Counted from the first letter of the stretch, positions 1 to 6,999 are shown. The stretch is 21,356 nucleotides of DNA from Nitrospirota bacterium (GCA_021790695.1 JAJYGJ010000006.1:1-21356); one strand, 5' to 3'. The notes: generated by a model not told the origin, from the sequence alone. Program-made: numbers and translations.

Positions 1-218
1 AATTGTTCTGGACGCACGTCCACCTCCATGGCGGCCCCGCTCCGGTGCGCCGCTATCTGCCCGAGCTTATCGGTCTTGTGTGGAACGGTAAGATCAACCC
101 AGGCAAGGTATTCGACCTGACCCTGCCCCTGGAGCAGGTGGCGGAGGGCTACCGCGCCATGGACGAGCGCCGCGCGATCAAGGCGCTGCTTTACCCCCAA
201 AAAACCCCCGGTTTTTAG
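1..218 (+). CDS. Zinc-type alcohol dehydrogenase, C-terminal fragment (cut by window edge)
   Basis: The reading frame is open from the left edge and stops at 216-218. The visible ~71 residues match the C-terminal tail of medium-chain, zinc-dependent alcohol dehydrogenases: an APVRRYLPELIGLVWNGKI stretch, then PGKVFDLTLPLEQVAEGYRAM, then a final ALLYP strand. In that family this tail closes the catalytic domain; the zinc ligands and the NAD(P) Rossmann fold lie upstream, outside the window. The start codon is not visible, so substrate and cofactor cannot be read. A CMD-family gene and a tautomerase gene follow on the same strand with short gaps, which suggests one operon for aldehyde, ketone or aromatic-acid redox chemistry. 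The operon is inference. Confidence 0.8.
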   Translation, partial: LFWTHVHLHGGPAPVRRYLPELIGLVWNGKINPGKVFDLTLPLEQVAEGYRAMDERRAIKALLYPQKTPGF

Positions 219-270
219 GGGCCCCCCTGCTGCTGCGCCCATAATGAAAACAACAAGAAAGGAGATGCAC

Positions 271-594
271 ATGGCGATCACTAATGAACATAAAGCGATT
301 GATGATTTAAAGGCTGTAGCGCCGGAATTTGCGAAGCTCACGGAAGAGCTTCTTTTCGGAGATATCTGGAAGCGCCCCGAGCTTTCGCAGCGCGACAAAA
401 GCCTGATTACCGTCACATGCCTGGTTGCGCTGAACCGTATCGAGCAGATAGAATTTCATCTCAGGAAGGCTTTTGAAAACGGCCTCACGAAGGAAGAGCT
501 TGTGGCGGCGATTACGCACATCGCGTTTTACGCCGGGTGGCCTGCCTCGGTCTCGGGGTTCAGCCGCCTGAAAAAAGTAATCGAGCAGCAATAG
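271..594 (+). CDS. Carboxymuconolactone decarboxylase (CMD) family protein
   Basis: This is a 107-residue all-helical protein of the CMD/AhpD fold. The core RDKSLITVTCLVALNRIEQ, then EFHLRKAFENG, then LTKEELVAAITHIAFYAGWP is the hallmark of the YurZ-like branch. That branch lacks the CxxC peroxidase pair of AhpD, and no CxxC is present here, so thiol peroxidase activity is unlikely. The Glu and His of the EFH segment sit where the family places its conserved polar residues. I chose the ATG at 271 because AAAGGAG lies seven bases upstream; an in-frame ATG at 244 would put that site inside the gene. It lies between the dehydrogenase and the tautomerase, and this trio is a common neighbourhood. 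Its substrate is unknown. Confidence 0.9.
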   Translation: MAITNEHKAIDDLKAVAPEFAKLTEELLFGDIWKRPELSQRDKSLITVTCLVALNRIEQIEFHLRKAFENGLTKEELVAAITHIAFYAGWPASVSGFSRLKKVIEQQ

Positions 595-617
595 ATTTGA
601 TTAGAAAGGAGCGGATA

Positions 618-851
618 ATGCCTCACATTATTGTAAAGCTCTGGCCCGGAAGATCAGAGGAGCAGAAGGCCTGGCTGGCCGAAGAAATAGTCAAGGATGT
701 TGTTGCAGTTTTAAAGAGCGAAGAAAAATCGGTTTCGGTGGCTATTGAAGAAATCAAGCCGGAGGACTGGCCGGAGAAGGTCTATAGACCGGATATTCTT
801 GGCAACTCGGAGAAGCTGTACAAGAAACCGGGATATAATCCATTCGAATAG
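618..851 (+). CDS. 4-oxalocrotonate tautomerase family protein
   Basis: A 77-residue tautomerase-superfamily protein. The ATG at 618 follows AGAAAGGAG and gives Met-Pro-His-Ile-Ile-Val-Lys. Removal of Met would expose the N-terminal proline that acts as general base in this family. The next part, LWPGRSEEQKAWLAEEIVKDVV, is the usual beta strand plus long helix, and SVSVAIEEIKPEDWPEKVY is the second strand. Members assemble as hexamers or dimers in the cytoplasm and convert enols to ketones. The gene starts 23 bases after the CMD gene stop, so co-transcription is likely. A GC-rich repeat begins at its stop codon and ends in a perfect 11-bp stem, which may end the transcript. The substrate cannot be told. 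Confidence 0.9.
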   Translation: MPHIIVKLWPGRSEEQKAWLAEEIVKDVVAVLKSEEKSVSVAIEEIKPEDWPEKVYRPDILGNSEKLYKKPGYNPFE

Positions 852-916
852 CGGATGGCCGGTTAGGTTGCGCGTTTACTGACTGGGGTTGCGGCCGCCC
901 CTGCCGGGGCGGCCGC
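851..916 (+). repeat. Intergenic GC repeat, copy 1, with terminal hairpin
   Basis: First of three related copies. The 28-bp core at 851-878 (GATGGCCGGTTAGGTTGCGC inside it) differs from copy 2 (1236-1263) at one base. A perfect inverted repeat follows: 891-901 pairs with 906-916 around a TGCC loop, giving an 11-bp GC stem. There is no clean run of T after it, so a Rho-independent terminator is only possible. It begins at the tautomerase stop codon. Confidence 0.8.
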
Positions 917-974
917 CTGGGTCTTGGGTTTTAATATTTGCAAACCACTTCGTCTGAACCGTGATTGAATCTGT

Positions 975-980
975 TATAAT
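975..980 (+). promoter_or_regulatory. Consensus -10 box (TATAAT) for the small zinc-ribbon gene
   Basis: A perfect TATAAT ends six bases before the ATG at 987. No ribosome site is visible between them, and no good -35 box is seen. Transcription would start at or next to the ATG, so the mRNA may be leaderless. Confidence 0.5.
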
Positions 981-986
981 GAAGCC

Positions 987-1205
987 ATGAAATGTCAAAA
1001 ATGCGGGGATACCCTGAGAGATAATGTTGTTTACAGATTCATGGACAAAAGCGTCTGTGATGATTGTTATATAGACTTGATGATTGGAGTCCCTGAAATT
1101 GATTTTTCCAGGTTGCCCTCGGAGTTTCAGCCAGCAGCTTTACAATTTAGGAAAAGTTGGAACCGAGATCGTCCCACCAGGCACCATTTTTTAAATTTTG
1201 AATGA
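987..1205 (+). CDS. Small zinc-ribbon-like protein of unknown function
   Basis: A 72-residue protein beginning MKCQKCGDTL, with a second pair in VCDDCYIDL. The two CxxC pairs (residues 3/6 and about 24/27) are spaced like a LIM- or zinc-ribbon-type metal site. The C-terminal half is rich in Arg and aromatic residues (RKSWNRDRPTRHHF) and has no motif I recognise. A perfect TATAAT sits just before the start and there is no ribosome site, which points to leaderless expression. It stands alone between two copies of the GC repeat. The CxxC pairs and the promoter make a real gene likely. No function can be assigned. Confidence 0.65.
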   Translation: MKCQKCGDTLRDNVVYRFMDKSVCDDCYIDLMIGVPEIDFSRLPSEFQPAALQFRKSWNRDRPTRHHFLNFE

Positions 1206-1222
1206 CTCAGAAATTCGCATGC

Positions 1223-1280
1223 GGCCATCCAAACGGCAGATGGCCGGTTAGGTTGCGCGTTTATTGACAGAATAGCGGCC
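1223..1280 (+). repeat. Intergenic GC repeat, copy 2
   Basis: The core at 1236-1263 matches copy 1 over 28 bp with a single change. Here the core is preceded by CCAAACGGC, shared with copy 3, and GGCCAT (1223-1228) can pair with ATGGCC (1240-1245). The distal GC stem of copies 1 and 3 is largely missing; only GCGGCC is left, at 1275-1280. It begins 18 bases after the stop of the zinc-ribbon gene. Confidence 0.75.
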
Positions 1281-1389
1281 ACCTCGCATAGGAAGCCTAA
1301 GGAACGCTGGGACTGCGCCTCTCCGCAACCCGTCACTGAATCCTTTTGATAAACTTTGGTTAACGATTTACCTTTATGGGAGGTGGACC

Positions 1390-1857
1390 TTGCACCTATA
1401 TCTTATTCAACACGGCGATGCCAAAAGCGAGCAGGAGGATCCCACAAGGCCCCTGTCCGACAAGGGCAGGCGGGATGCGGAAAAGGTGGCGGGCTTTCTC
1501 GTGGCCAATAGAGGGTTTGGCGTGGAGAACATTTTCCATAGCGGCAAGCTCCGGGCCCAGCAGACGGCGGAGATATTCGCCAGGCATGTGCCTTCGGCGC
1601 ACGGGCTTGCCAAGGCGGACGGGCTCGCCCCACTCGACGACCCCTCCGAATGGGCAAAGAAGCTCGGCGAGGCCGGGGCGGACACAATGATCGTGGGCCA
1701 CATGCCCTATCTTGGAAAGCTCGCCGCGCTCCTTCTCTGCGGGAAGCCCTACGAGCGGATCGTGGAATTCAGGATGGGTGGCATTGTCTGCCTGAAAAGG
1801 GACGAAACCGGCTGGGCCGTGGCGTGGGCGATCACGCCGGATATCCTGAAAAGCTGA
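1390..1857 (+). CDS. sixA: Phosphohistidine phosphatase SixA
   Basis: A 155-residue histidine phosphatase superfamily protein. The N-terminus HLYLIQHGDAKS holds the catalytic His in the QHG variant of the RHG motif that is common in SixA. It is followed by PTRPLSDKGRRDAEKVAGFL, then SGKLRAQQTAEIF (the conserved SxxxRAxQTAE segment), and near the C-terminus VGHMPYLGKLAALLL with the second catalytic His. SixA removes phosphate from phosphohistidine, classically on phosphorelay or phosphotransfer proteins in the cytoplasm. The TTG start at 1390 is chosen because GGGAGGTGG lies four bases upstream and because it puts the QHG motif at residue 7. No histidine kinase or PTS gene lies next to it, so the target is unknown. 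Confidence 0.9.
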   Translation: MHLYLIQHGDAKSEQEDPTRPLSDKGRRDAEKVAGFLVANRGFGVENIFHSGKLRAQQTAEIFARHVPSAHGLAKADGLAPLDDPSEWAKKLGEAGADTMIVGHMPYLGKLAALLLCGKPYERIVEFRMGGIVCLKRDETGWAVAWAITPDILKS

Positions 1858-1928
1858 ACTGTCGGGGTCGAGGCGCTTGAATGAGCCTCCTTCATTATGC
1901 AACAATGGTACAAGAAAAAGAGGTAAAA

Positions 1929-2147
1929 ATGCCAGGCACTATTACCATACGGTTGACCGAGAAACTTCGGCGAGACCTGGAAAAAGTCGCAAAAGCCGAA
2001 AAGACATCCAGAAGCGATATAATCAGGGACACCCTGGAGCGTTATGTAGCCCTGAAACGATTTCAGCAGCTCCACAAACGGGTCCTTCCCTTTGCAGAGG
2101 CCGAGGGCCTGATCACTGACGAAGACATCTTCAAAACGGTCTCTTGA
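1929..2147 (+). CDS. Ribbon-helix-helix (CopG/antitoxin-like) DNA-binding protein, no visible toxin
   Basis: A 72-residue protein with the classic ribbon-helix-helix layout: a strand GTITIRL at residues 3-9, helix 1 TEKLRRDLEKVAKAEK, a turn, then SRSDIIRDTLERYVALKRF as helix 2. These proteins dimerise through the strand and bind DNA with it; many are antitoxins of PIN- or RelE-type toxins. I chose the ATG at 1929 because AAGAGG precedes it; an ATG at 1881 would add a non-conserved leader. The C-terminal tail FAEAEGLITDEDIFKTVS looks like the toxin-binding end of VapB-like antitoxins. The next gene is an Fe-S protein, not a toxin, so this is a solitary regulator or an antitoxin orphan. Confidence 0.8.
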   Translation: MPGTITIRLTEKLRRDLEKVAKAEKTSRSDIIRDTLERYVALKRFQQLHKRVLPFAEAEGLITDEDIFKTVS

Positions 2148-2181
2148 GTTCTGGAGCCGCTTAAAATGAGGGCATTGCCAA

Positions 2182-2997
2182 ATGAAATTTAATAGCCCAC
2201 TGGAAATTTATAAAATCCTGCCAAAGACAAACTGCAGACGATGTGATTTCCCAACATGTATGGCCTTTTCCGCGGCCGTCTTCAAGGCGCAAAAAAGGCT
2301 TTCCGATTGTCCGCACCTGGATAAAAGCGCCATCGGCCAATTTGAAGAAGATTGGGGCGCCCAATCAAGTATGGAGCAGTTATGGGAGAAAACGATTATG
2401 GATTTAAAAGAGAAGATTGCAAAGATGGATTTTTCTTCCAGGGCGGAGATCATGGGGGCGGAAAATAGTGGTCAAAAAGGAAAAATAATAATCAAATGCC
2501 TGGGCAAGGAATTTGAAATTGACGCCGAAGGCAATCTCACTTCAGAGTGCCATACGCATGTATGGTTCGCGATACCGCTTCTTAACTATTTTTTGTTTGG
2601 CGCCGGTAAAGACCCGGCGGGCGAGTGGGTCCCTTTCAGAGAACTGAAAAACGGTGCGTCATGGAATCCGCTTTTCGAGCAAAGATGCGAAAAGCCGATG
2701 AAAAAAGTGGCGGATACCCATCCGGAACTGTTCGAGAGCCTGGTAAATATCTTCAGCGGGACGAGAGCAGATGCTAATATCCCTTCCCATGCAAAAGCCG
2801 ATGTATCGGTCATCCTGTTACCCTTTCCCAAGGTCCCCATATTGGTCTGTTATTGGAGGCCCGAAGACGGGCTCGAATCCGAGCTGCATTTATTTTTCGA
2901 CAGAACGGCTGAAGAGAACCTCGATATCGAACATATCTTTTCTTTGGGCACGGGACTTGCGCGCATGCTGGAAAAAATAATACTAAGACATGCTTAA
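2182..2997 (+). CDS. 4Fe-4S domain plus DUF3786 protein
   Basis: A 271-residue cytoplasmic protein. Residues 5-45 carry C18-x2-C21-x4-C26-x16-C43 in the sequence PKTNCRRCDFPTCMAF. This is the 4Fe-4S site first known from the corrinoid Fe-S protein subunit of the Wood-Ljungdahl pathway and later found fused to other domains. The rest resembles DUF3786: WFAIPLLNYFLFGAG, then WVPFRELKNGASWNPLFEQRCEKPM, then VILLPFPKVPILVCYWRPEDG. That domain is common in anaerobes and has no proven function; a link to corrinoid or redox chemistry is inference. The start at 2182 lacks a strong ribosome site, but the Cys motif begins only 17 residues in. It stands 34 bases after the ribbon-helix-helix gene and may be co-transcribed. 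Confidence 0.8.
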   Translation: MKFNSPLEIYKILPKTNCRRCDFPTCMAFSAAVFKAQKRLSDCPHLDKSAIGQFEEDWGAQSSMEQLWEKTIMDLKEKIAKMDFSSRAEIMGAENSGQKGKIIIKCLGKEFEIDAEGNLTSECHTHVWFAIPLLNYFLFGAGKDPAGEWVPFRELKNGASWNPLFEQRCEKPMKKVADTHPELFESLVNIFSGTRADANIPSHAKADVSVILLPFPKVPILVCYWRPEDGLESELHLFFDRTAEENLDIEHIFSLGTGLARMLEKIILRHA

Positions 2998-3011
2998 GAA
3001 GCGCCCGGTGC

Positions 3012-3083
3012 GGCCCTCCAAACGGCGGATGGCCGGTTAGCGCGTTAATCGACGAAATTGCGGCCGCCCCTGCCGGGGCGGCC
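3012..3083 (+). repeat. Intergenic GC repeat, copy 3, with hairpin
   Basis: Shares CCAAACGGC and GATGGCCGGTTAG with copy 2, but lacks four bases (GGTT) before CGCGTTA. The same GC hairpin as in copy 1 follows: 3060-3070 opposite 3075-3083 around TGCC. It lies between the convergent 3' ends of the DUF3786 gene and the small gene on the minus strand, where a shared terminator would be useful. Confidence 0.75.
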
Positions 3084-3123
3084 ACCCAAGACACGCTCAT
3101 TTAACTTTTGTGAGGACGTTTTT

Positions 3124-3330
3124 TCATCGTAATCTTCCCTCACGGCGCTTTCTGCTTTTGGCCTTATATGCCCTGGCCCGCATTTTCTTTACGATTCCCC
3201 CGGCGGCATTTAAAGGTACCCTGTAATAATATGAGACCTCCTGGGTGACTCTCTCGACGGAAAGCCGCCCCCTGGCGTTCAGATACCTGTTGAGGGCGTA
3301 CTTCTCGGGCTTGGTCAGGTCCAGTTCCAT
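3124..3330 (-). CDS. Small basic protein of unknown function
   Basis: A 68-residue protein starting MELDLTKPEKYALNRYL and ending in a very basic tail (KMRARAYKAKSRKRREGRLR). The ATG at 3330 is chosen because AAGGAGGGG lies upstream at a reasonable distance; the open frame extends further 5' but without such a site. The middle part, LSVERVTQEVSYYYRVPLNAAGGIVKKM, could form short helices like a small winged or helix-turn-helix fold, but I recognise no family. The tail suggests nucleic-acid binding; this is inference from charge only. It converges with the DUF3786 gene, with repeat copy 3 between them. Confidence 0.5.
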   Translation of the reverse strand: MELDLTKPEKYALNRYLNARGRLSVERVTQEVSYYYRVPLNAAGGIVKKMRARAYKAKSRKRREGRLR

Positions 3331-3439
3331 GGCAAATTTTCCCCTCCTTGCCCCCGAAGAAACCATGTGCAAAATCGGCGGGAAACCGTTGGTTTTCCGG
3401 TTGCCCCCCTCGCTATATATCAGAAAGGAGATATGCGCC

Positions 3440-3679
3440 ATGTTTGTAGTGGATTTGGGCTTTAGCAGGGCAAAATGGCTTCACGATAGTGAAAAAGTGG
3501 CCGTAAGGAGCTGCTTCAGGAACTAGAAATCGGGTGTGGAAGGGCAATCTTTCCGCGGAGACAGGTACCTGGTGGGGGACAGGGCCCTTCTAGAGACCGG
3601 CAGCCGGAAGCAGGGTAAATCCAGTCTCACACCTTCTGAAATCCTCAGGGACGTCTACGATTTCGACCAGTTTCTTTAA
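3440..3679 (+). pseudogene. Broken actin-like (ParM/StbA-type) ATPase remnant
   Basis: A good ribosome site (AAAGGAG) precedes the ATG at 3440. The frame reads MFVVDLGFSRAKWLHD and meets an amber codon at 3524-3526. Past the stop, the same frame continues GVEGQSFRGDRYLVGDRALLE and ends at TAA 3677-3679. The VVDLGFSRAKWL opening resembles the phosphate-1 loop of actin-like plasmid segregation ATPases, and RYLVGDRALLETG resembles the 'YxVGxxAL' part that follows in that family, which is normally more than 300 residues long. The spacing between the two is shorter than usual, and the phosphate-2 and adenosine motifs are absent. I therefore read it as a decayed fragment. The family match rests on short stretches and is tentative. 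Confidence 0.4.
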
Positions 3680-3738
3680 GAGGGAGATTACGGCATCTCC
3701 ATCTTGTCCTCATCGGGTTATTTCCCTAAGATAAGGTT

Positions 3739-4155
3739 ATGGGAAGGGCGCGGAAGTCATGGGCAGTCTGGATTGCCGTCCTGTTATGCATTGCGGTTCT
3801 CGGCCTGGGTGCCGGGGCATCGCTTGCCGCTCGCGCATCTGACCCGTTTTCGACCGCCGCAGATCATGCAGGGATGGCCGCCCGGTCCAAACAACTCTCC
3901 CGGATTCATTTGCACTTGCAGCACGTCCTCAACTGCCTGGAGGGCTCCACGGGGCGGGATTACAGGAAAGTGGCTGGCAATCCGTGTACAGGCGCGGGCG
4001 CCCTGCAAACCCTGCCTGCTCGTTCGGCAAACAGGGTACGTGCGCGAAAGGCCATCGCCCTGGCCCGGGTGGGCATAACGCTCCATGATTTTTTGCCGGC
4101 CCATTATCTTGCCCAGGCCATACACGCCATCCTCACCGAAAGCAGAGCAAAATAG
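3739..4155 (+). CDS. Exported protein of unknown function with HLQHVLNCLEG motif
   Basis: A 138-residue protein with a clear signal peptide: basic MGRARKSW, a hydrophobic run to about residue 28, then ASLAARA as a likely cleavage zone. The mature part has HLHLQHVLNCLEGSTGRDY (about residues 57-75), then GNPCTGAGAL (about 80-89). The two Cys (66 and 83) and the cluster of His suggest a disulfide or a metal or haem ligand set; this is inference. I recall similar 'HLQHVxNCLEG...NPC' small exported proteins in proteobacteria and Nitrospirota, all unnamed. The start codon at 3739 has a weak site (AAGG) close by. It follows the broken actin-like gene and is probably expressed alone. Confidence 0.65.
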   Translation: MGRARKSWAVWIAVLLCIAVLGLGAGASLAARASDPFSTAADHAGMAARSKQLSRIHLHLQHVLNCLEGSTGRDYRKVAGNPCTGAGALQTLPARSANRVRARKAIALARVGITLHDFLPAHYLAQAIHAILTESRAK

Positions 4156-4270
4156 CGCGTAAAGAGCTTAGGATCAGATTTTCCCCGGCATGAGAGAGAC
4201 AAGGCAGTCGGAGATAACAACCTGATATAATAAGTCCGGGAAAGCATTGGAAGAAATGGAGAAGGTCTTT

Positions 4271-4444
4271 ATGTCTGACAAAAAACCAACTGCCAAGGCC
4301 GCCGCGCGAGCTGGCATTTATCGCATAAAAGCCGGACCTGAGGTGGTCACAAAGCTCCGCAACCGGCGCTTTGAAGACAAGAAGAAAAAGGCTTCTGCGC
4401 GGCACTGTCGCTCGCAGGACAAAAATCCCGAAGAGGCTGGGTAG
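4271..4444 (+). CDS. Small Lys/Arg-rich protein, hypothetical
   Basis: A 57-residue frame starting MSDKKPTAKAAARAGIY. The ATG at 4271 follows GGAGAAGG, which decides it over the ATG at 4247. Nearly a third of the residues are Lys or Arg, with a run KKKKASARHCR near the C-terminus. A TATAAT occurs about 40 bases upstream (4225-4230). No family is recognised. The composition would suit binding to nucleic acid or ribosomes, but a chance frame is not excluded. Confidence 0.4.
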   Translation: MSDKKPTAKAAARAGIYRIKAGPEVVTKLRNRRFEDKKKKASARHCRSQDKNPEEAG

Positions 4445-4883
4445 AGTTCAGTCCCGTCTTATTCTTTACTTTACTTGACCTCATACTGACGTGTATTCCT
4501 GGAAATCCGCGGTAGCTTCAGTTTTCGCCAACTCTTCAATCCCCCTCCTTATCCGCACCCATAGCTGAATGTCGCGGATAACTAAAGTACGCCCTATACA
4601 CCGCATTTTTCAAACCATCATGATAAGTTTGGGCTTTATCGCCCCCGATAATGAAAAGGGTGTATATTAGCTTGTCGGGAAGACGCCGGTAACAGATTGG
4701 AGATGGCAAGGCCGCTTTCAAACCTGGCGCGGGCATCGAGGCACGAGCCCCTGATTGTTTCATCCCGATAGGGATTTGAACGTACGGTAATGAGACCTCC
4801 GCAGTGTGTGAGCCTGTGGAAGGAGAACCCTGATGCCCTCCCGATAATTGCCCTTATACCGGCCACGAGACGGAAAGGAGGTG
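4445..4883 (+). other. Non-coding stretch ahead of the IS110 transposase; possible bridge-RNA region
   Basis: No convincing gene lies in these 439 bases. The left end of the insertion sequence must be somewhere here, since the transposase starts at about 4884. In the IS110 group, the non-coding left part of the element encodes a structured bridge RNA that pairs with target and donor DNA. Local signs of structure are an inverted repeat TTATCG-CCCC-CGATAA at 4636-4651 and several short complementary GC blocks between 4680 and 4870. I cannot fix the element border or the RNA ends from one copy. Confidence 0.4.
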
Positions 4884-6200
4884 ATGGAAGGAGAAGTGGA
4901 TGCATTAGCGAAAATCAGCGCGGGGTTGGACGTGCACAAAGAGATGGTAATGTGCACGGTGCTCCGGGAAGAAGAAGACGGGCAAATCAGCAAGCAAACA
5001 GTAAAATATCCGGCATACCGCAAAAAGCTTCGTGAACTGGCGCATTGGCTAAAGAGCCAGGACATAGAGATTGCGGTAATGGAAAGCACCGGCGTGTACT
5101 GGAAAACAGTATACGAGGTGCTGGAGGAAGAAGAACTGAAAGCCTTCGTGGTCAATGCGCAGCATATCAAGAAGGTGCCCGGCCGAAAGACGGATGTTTT
5201 AGACAGCGAATGGCTTGCGGAGCTTGCCAGGTGCGGGTTGTTAAAGGCCAGCTTTGTACCGCCAAAGGACCTCAGGCAGTTACGAGTGCTGACAAGATAC
5301 CGCAGGAAACTGAGCGGATATCTTGCCGGCGAGAAAAACCGGCTGCACAAGGTGCTCGACGATTGCGGGTACAAAATAAGCTGTGTAGTCAGCAACATTA
5401 ACGGCGTTACGGCGAAGAAAATGCTCAACTCCCTTATGGAGGGCGGGCAATCGCCCAAGGAAATAGCATTACAGGCCAGCATCAAATTGCGAAAAAAGGA
5501 CCGCAATGAAATCGAGCTGGCCCTTGACGGGCACATGAGTGACCATCATCGATTCGTATTACAGCGCATACAGAAGCATATTGTATGGCTGGAGCAGCAG
5601 ATACAGGAGATCGATGAGCAGGTCGGAAAGGCGCTGCAGCCGCACAAAGAAGCGTTGGAGTTGCTGCAGACAATACCTGGATTGGATGCCCTCAGTGCCG
5701 CGATGTTGCTGGCGGAGATAGGGACGGACATGAGCCGGTTTGGCAGCAAGGAGCGGCTCAGCAGTTGGGCCGGGATATGCCCCGGCAATAACGCAAGCGC
5801 AGGAAAAAAAAGAGTGGCCGAATGGTCAAGGGCAACGGATATGTAAGGCAAATCTTGTGCGAAGCGGCACACAGTGCCGCGAAGACGGAGAGCCAGTTCA
5901 AAGGATTTCATAAGGCCCTCACGGTAAGACGTGGGTACAAGAGGGCCACCATGGCAGTGGCGCACAAGATACTGGAGATTGTCTTTGTGGTATTGAACAA
6001 AAAGGAGGCGTATAAAGACCCTAAAGTAAACTACGAAGAGTTGATGGTTAAGCGGAACGCGCCCAGATGGATAGCCATGCTGAAAAAATATTACATGAAG
6101 AAAATCGCTTAGCCTTGTTGCATAAAATAGCCCCCCACGCTATCCTCGAACTTGCTCAGATTCGAGGCAAAGGAATATTTTGCCTTTCAGATAATCACCT
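4640..6200 (+). mobile_element. IS110-family insertion sequence (ends approximate)
   Basis: The element is defined by its transposase. IS110 elements usually lack terminal inverted repeats and often make no target duplication, so the borders given here are estimates. The right end should lie between the transposase stop (6112) and the remains of the nitroreductase gene (from 6203). That gap holds a 7-bp inverted repeat, CCTCGAA at 6144-6150 with TTCGAGG at 6161-6167. The left end lies in the 440-base non-coding stretch upstream of the transposase. Confidence 0.6.
4884..6112 (+). CDS. IS110-family transposase (DEDD), in two frames joined by a -1 shift
   Basis: Frame 1 runs from 4884 to 5846 (320 residues) and holds the RuvC-like DEDD catalytic set: D16 in GLDVHKEMV, E67 in AVMESTGVYW, and D104/D107 in GRKTDVLDSEW. 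The C-terminal IPGLDALSAAMLLAEIG and WAGICPGNNASAGKK follow, with S305 in the position of the family's active serine. Right after GKK comes a run of eight A (5804-5811). Slipping back one base there leads into KSGRMVKGNGYVRQILCEAAHSA and on to the stop at 6110-6112, about 409 residues in all, normal for IS110. Without the shift the protein loses its last ~95 residues. The ATG at 4884 sits very close to AAAGGAGG, so a GTG at 4896 is also possible. Confidence 0.8.
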
Positions 6201-6202
6201 TT

Positions 6203-6976
6203 TCACGGTAATCTGTTATCGCAGGACCGCCTGACCTCTTCCAGGTCCTCCGCTTTTCTCAAAAAGAAATAGAGCCCGGGCGGAAGGCCCTTCACTCTGT
6301 GAATAAATAGAAGAAGATGGACGGATACCGCTCCCAATCCGACATCAAAGGGCGCGCACCGGTCCCTTGGCATGCACTTATCGAGCATCGAAAAGAGGCC
6401 CTCTTTTGTACAGCCGGTCTTCCGGTCGAAAGCTAACGCGCTCCTCCTCTGGCGAATTAAGGACGAGGCCTTTATTGCAGTGGTATCTTCTTCGATATGT
6501 TCGCGGGTAAAAACCTCATATCTGAAATGCTTTACGGTAGTAACCGGCTTCCCGGCAGCCGAGGCGACTTCATCCATAACGGGCCAGGGCATGTGCCCCC
6601 GGCTCAGTATATTCGGCATGCCTGTAAAATTCCGGTTCTTGAACCGGTCGATTACTTTTAAAGGGATGTCTTTGGGGATTTCCGTCTTGGCATTCTCGTG
6701 AACAAAAAAGATCGGGCCTGGGCGCTCGGGTTCGGATTCAGGCCAGCGGGTCTTGTCGAATCCCAGGAGGACCGATATCCGCTCATCGGAGGCTGCATTG
6801 AGATACGCCAGTTTCCAGCCCATAAGGTTCGCTGAAAAGCTCATGCAGGCCGCCGCGTGCCCTATATCCTGCTGGCAATACCGGAAAGCCCGTTCCCCGT
6901 ATTTCCAGGCCTCTCTCCAGCAGATGCTGGTAACAATATCTGGGAATGAGATCTCGCTCGGTCGCTCCGATGACAA
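6203..6976 (-). pseudogene. Nitroreductase (SagB/ThcOx-like tandem) gene, truncated at both ends
   Basis: The open stretch of 257 residues matches the middle of a long double-nitroreductase family of about 500 residues. WREAWKYGERAFRYCQQDIGHA and MGWKLAYLNAASDERISVLLGFD are the end of the first FMN-binding domain. IRQRRSALAFDRKTG is the typical start of the second, followed by HLLLFIHRVKGLPPGLYFFLRK. The first ~170 residues are missing: no ATG is present, only a TTG at 6976, and a 10-bp hairpin sits just upstream. The last ~130 residues are also missing, at the side where the IS110 element lies. Intact members bind FMN and oxidise or reduce small molecules or peptides. This copy should be non-functional. 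Confidence 0.75.
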
Positions 6977-6999
6977 AGAACCGGATACTCAGAGAGTCC

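Noticed and set aside
1396..1905. 169-codon minus-strand frame over sixA
   Set aside because: sixA on the plus strand has catalytic motifs and a good ribosome site; this is its complement.
3245..3526. 93-codon plus-strand frame
   Set aside because: Its first part is antisense to the small basic gene; only the end (from 3440) has a ribosome site and a sensible protein.
4760..5536. Long minus-strand open frame of 258 codons
   Set aside because: Ser/Leu-rich shadow of the IS110 transposase on the other strand; no family features.
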